Source: Bacteroidales bacterium
GTDB taxonomy: Bacteria; Bacteroidota; Bacteroidia; Bacteroidales; GCA-2748055
Length of the DNA: 39,044 nucleotides
Direction: 5' to 3'
Assembly (NCBI GenBank): GCA_030589895.1
Contig: JAUUZQ010000028.1
Coordinates: forward strand, 1-39,044
Shown here in pieces: positions 37,345-39,044 of the stretch. Position 1 is the stretch's first letter. Each line of letters begins with the position of its first letter. The position numbers and the translations under genes are program-made. The notes beneath the pieces are model-generated. The model had not been told where the DNA came from. It did no database searches and saw only the letters and a list, made by a program, of their open reading frames with translations.

Positions 37345-37986
37345 TTAAAGTTGTTTCTTTTTACCGCCCTTTTTGCCTCTACCTTTGTTATCACCGGATT
37401 CTTTGCCTCTGCTCTTTCTTGCATTTTTCGCCAGAATATCTCTGGTTTCAGAAAGCTCAAGGTCCGGGTCAACTTCCAGTTTATCATTAGACAAAGTTCT
37501 GAGATCCTTAAGGATATTCTCATTGCTAACTGCTTCCCTATTCCATGTAAGATACGATTTTTTCATATGATTGGCAATCATTTTTACCAAATCCTTCTTC
37601 TCCTCACCCTCTTCCATCTCAATCGCCTTATCAATCATCATCACGATTGACCTTCCATAGTGTTTAAACCTGATATTCTTCTGATTGTAATCCATTTTCT
37701 CCGGTCTGGAAAACAGCAACTCCTTCTCAATTATTTCATAGGGATAATCTATATCCAGTTTAAAATCAGAGATGATGGCAAGATGATCCCATAGTTTATG
37801 CTTGAAATCGTTGATATCTCTCAGGTGTGGGTTTAAATTTCCCATCACAGCTATTACTGTTTTTGCTGCCTTGTTCCTCTCATCACGATCTTCAATTGTG
37901 AGGATATGGGCAATCATCTTCTGAATATTTCTTCCATATTCAGGTAGTATCAACTTCTTTCTCTTTGTGTTATAATCGTATTCCAT
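37345..37986 (-). CDS. DUF4290 family protein
   Basis: I choose the ATG at 37986-37984 (MEYDYNTKRKKL, 213 residues) because the upstream TTG start (38007) would lie within the -7 box at 38005-38012. The first 150 residues show the pattern I know as DUF4290, a Bacteroidota family: LPEYGRNIQKMIAHILTIED, MGNLNPHLRDINDFKHKLWD and FKLDIDYPYEI. It is mostly helical, soluble and lacks a signal peptide. The C-terminus is a very basic tail (KSRGKESGDNKGRGKKGGKK) that might bind nucleic acid. Function is unknown. It precedes murA, so a link to cell-wall synthesis is possible but unproven. Confidence 0.85.
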   Translation of the reverse strand: MEYDYNTKRKKLILPEYGRNIQKMIAHILTIEDRDERNKAAKTVIAVMGNLNPHLRDINDFKHKLWDHLAIISDFKLDIDYPYEIIEKELLFSRPEKMDYNQKNIRFKHYGRSIVMMIDKAIEMEEGEEKKDLVKMIANHMKKSYLTWNREAVSNENILKDLRTLSNDKLEVDPDLELSETRDILAKNARKSRGKESGDNKGRGKKGGKKKQL

Positions 37987-38004
37987 TTCTATTATTTCTA
38001 AGCG

Positions 38005-38035
38005 CAAAAGTAATTCTTTTCATCAGGATATCAAA
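38005..38035 (-). promoter_or_regulatory. promoter of the DUF4290-murA unit
   Basis: On the - strand TTTG (38035-38032), 19 nt, then TACTTTTG (38012-38005): a full match to the phylum's -33/-7 consensus, about 20 nt before the ATG at 37986. It has the same geometry as the phosphatase promoter at 11645-11675. Confidence 0.7.
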
Positions 38036-38039
38036 ACGG

Positions 38040-38057
38040 CTCACCAGAAAGAGTGAG
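38040..38057. terminator. weak hairpin after the helicase gene
   Basis: CTCAC (38040-38044) and GTGAG (38053-38057) form a 5-bp stem with an 8-nt loop, in the 159-nt gap between the helicase stop and the DUF4290 gene. The T run is weak. It lies just upstream of the DUF4290 promoter. Confidence 0.25.
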
Positions 38058-38145
38058 ACAAATTCTTTCCAAAGCTATGTTGCAGGTTCCAGACATGCCT
38101 GAATCAGTACTTCAACACACATCAAAATCTTTGTACAACCGGCTT

Positions 38146-39044
38146 CTAGCCTACAACTTTTAATTTAGCAAATTTTAATAGCAGTTGCTTTTGTCCAACA
38201 GGAAATTTCACAGTGGCCTTGGTATTGGGAGCTGCACCTTCCAGTTTTACGACTTCACCGGTTCCAAAACGCGGATGTTTCACTTTCGTCCCTATCTTGA
38301 TCATATCCGTTGTAACGCTCCCTGCTTTCATCTCCGCTTTCTCAAGATTTAGCAACACTTTTTTTCCAAGGAGTTCCGTAGATTTTTTCTGTAATGTTGG
38401 ATATTTCTGTGCATAAGCACCCCTTGGTTTTGTTCTTATATCTTCCTCCTGGACCTGAGGAATCACAGGATAAAAATCGTGTGGTAAATTCACAAATTTC
38501 TTATCGAGTTCCTTTATAAACCTGGATGGTGATGTAGATGTTTGAAGCCCCCATTTATATCTGCTGTCTGCAAAGGTGATAGTGGCTGTTTTTTCAGCAC
38601 GGGTAAGTGCCACATAGAAGAGTCGTCTCTCCTCTTCCAGTCCCTTTAAGTCTCCTGTATTCATCCCTGATGGAAATAACTCTTCTTCCATCCCTGCAAT
38701 AAATACATGGCGAAATTCCAGGCCCTTGGAAGCGTGTACGGTCATGATACTCACCTTGTTAATATCCTCCTCCGAATCGTTATCAGCATCTGTCATAAGT
38801 GTCACATCCTGAAGGTAATTCGAAAGTGTCAACTCCTCCTCAGACTCCTTGTTATCAGTAAAATCCTTTATACCATTCAGCAATTCCTCTATATTTTCAT
38901 ACCTGCTGATCGCCTCTGGTGTCCGCTCCGATTTAAGATCCTTTACAATTCCGGTTGTTGTGGCAATGGTATATGCCAGGTCGAAAGCCTCCATCTCATT
39001 CAGTTTTGACATGAACTCCTTGATCATTGTGGTAAAACCCGTCA
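38146..39044 (-). CDS. PcrA/UvrD-type DNA helicase, C-terminal part (5' end outside window)
   Basis: The frame is open to the window edge, so the Met at 39027 is internal. The fragment of about 299 residues has superfamily 1 motif V in VHASKGLEFRHVFIAGMEEE with LFPSG, and motif VI in EEERRLFYVALTRAEKTATI. The C-terminal Tudor-like domain GTKVKHPRFGTGEVVKLEG is typical of PcrA and UvrD, where it contacts RNA polymerase. The enzyme unwinds DNA 3' to 5' in repair and in clearing stalled complexes. Without the N-terminal half, pcrA and uvrD naming cannot be separated, so no symbol is given. Confidence 0.93.
   Translation of the reverse strand, partial: TGFTTMIKEFMSKLNEMEAFDLAYTIATTTGIVKDLKSERTPEAISRYENIEELLNGIKDFTDNKESEEELTLSNYLQDVTLMTDADNDSEEDINKVSIMTVHASKGLEFRHVFIAGMEEELFPSGMNTGDLKGLEEERRLFYVALTRAEKTATITFADSRYKWGLQTSTSPSRFIKELDKKFVNLPHDFYPVIPQVQEEDIRTKPRGAYAQKYPTLQKKSTELLGKKVLLNLEKAEMKAGSVTTDMIKIGTKVKHPRFGTGEVVKLEGAAPNTKATVKFPVGQKQLLLKFAKLKVVG

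Overview
This window looks like a chromosomal segment of a Bacteroidota bacterium, probably of the Bacteroidales/Marinilabiliales type; I cannot name the genus. The evidence is the phylum-type promoter TTTG-N19-TAnnTTTG upstream of several genes, a Bacteroidota-restricted DUF4290 gene beside murA, a second EF-G-like paralogue, zinc-free forms of S4, S14 and L36, and few obvious Shine-Dalgarno sequences. I see no rRNA, tRNA, CRISPR array, insertion sequence or phage gene. Most of the window is core housekeeping DNA.

Layout. Positions 1-4040 (+ strand) hold the 3' end of a transketolase gene, a secreted von Willebrand A-domain protein, and a three-gene cassette: an ECF sigma factor, a single-pass membrane protein that is probably its anti-sigma factor, and a CpxP/Spy-like periplasmic protein. 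Positions 4100-8594 (- strand) form a likely operon of two secreted proteins of unknown function, then hisS, then hutH. Positions 8833-11630 hold a convergent, overlapping pair: a membrane hybrid histidine kinase with a degenerate catalytic core but an intact receiver, and a membrane-anchored SpoIIE/PP2C phosphatase. Next on the - strand are gltA (citrate synthase) and eno (enolase), each followed by a clear hairpin terminator.

Positions 14829-32780 (- strand) are one uninterrupted str-S10-spc-alpha cluster, from rpsL to rplQ. It has 33 genes, no intergenic gap above 79 nt, and ends in a terminator. It supplies most ribosomal proteins plus EF-G, SecY, methionine aminopeptidase, IF-1 and RNA polymerase alpha. 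Divergent from its promoter is an EF-G2-like gene whose switch-II histidine is alanine and whose G4 motif is changed. The right end (- strand) carries a TlpA-like lipoprotein, murA with Asp in place of the fosfomycin-target Cys and a TTG start, the DUF4290 gene, and the 3' part of a PcrA/UvrD helicase gene.

The observations most worth following are: (1) two nearly identical ECF-type promoters (TTAAAC-N16-nGTCTAAC) inside the sigma cassette, one before the sigma gene and one overlapping its stop codon; (2) the hybrid kinase that appears to have lost kinase chemistry, convergent with a phosphatase; (3) the EF-G2 paralogue; (4) MurA C-to-D; (5) the tight hisS-hutH linkage downstream of two unknown secreted proteins. 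Several intergenic hairpins and repeats may be dispersed elements.
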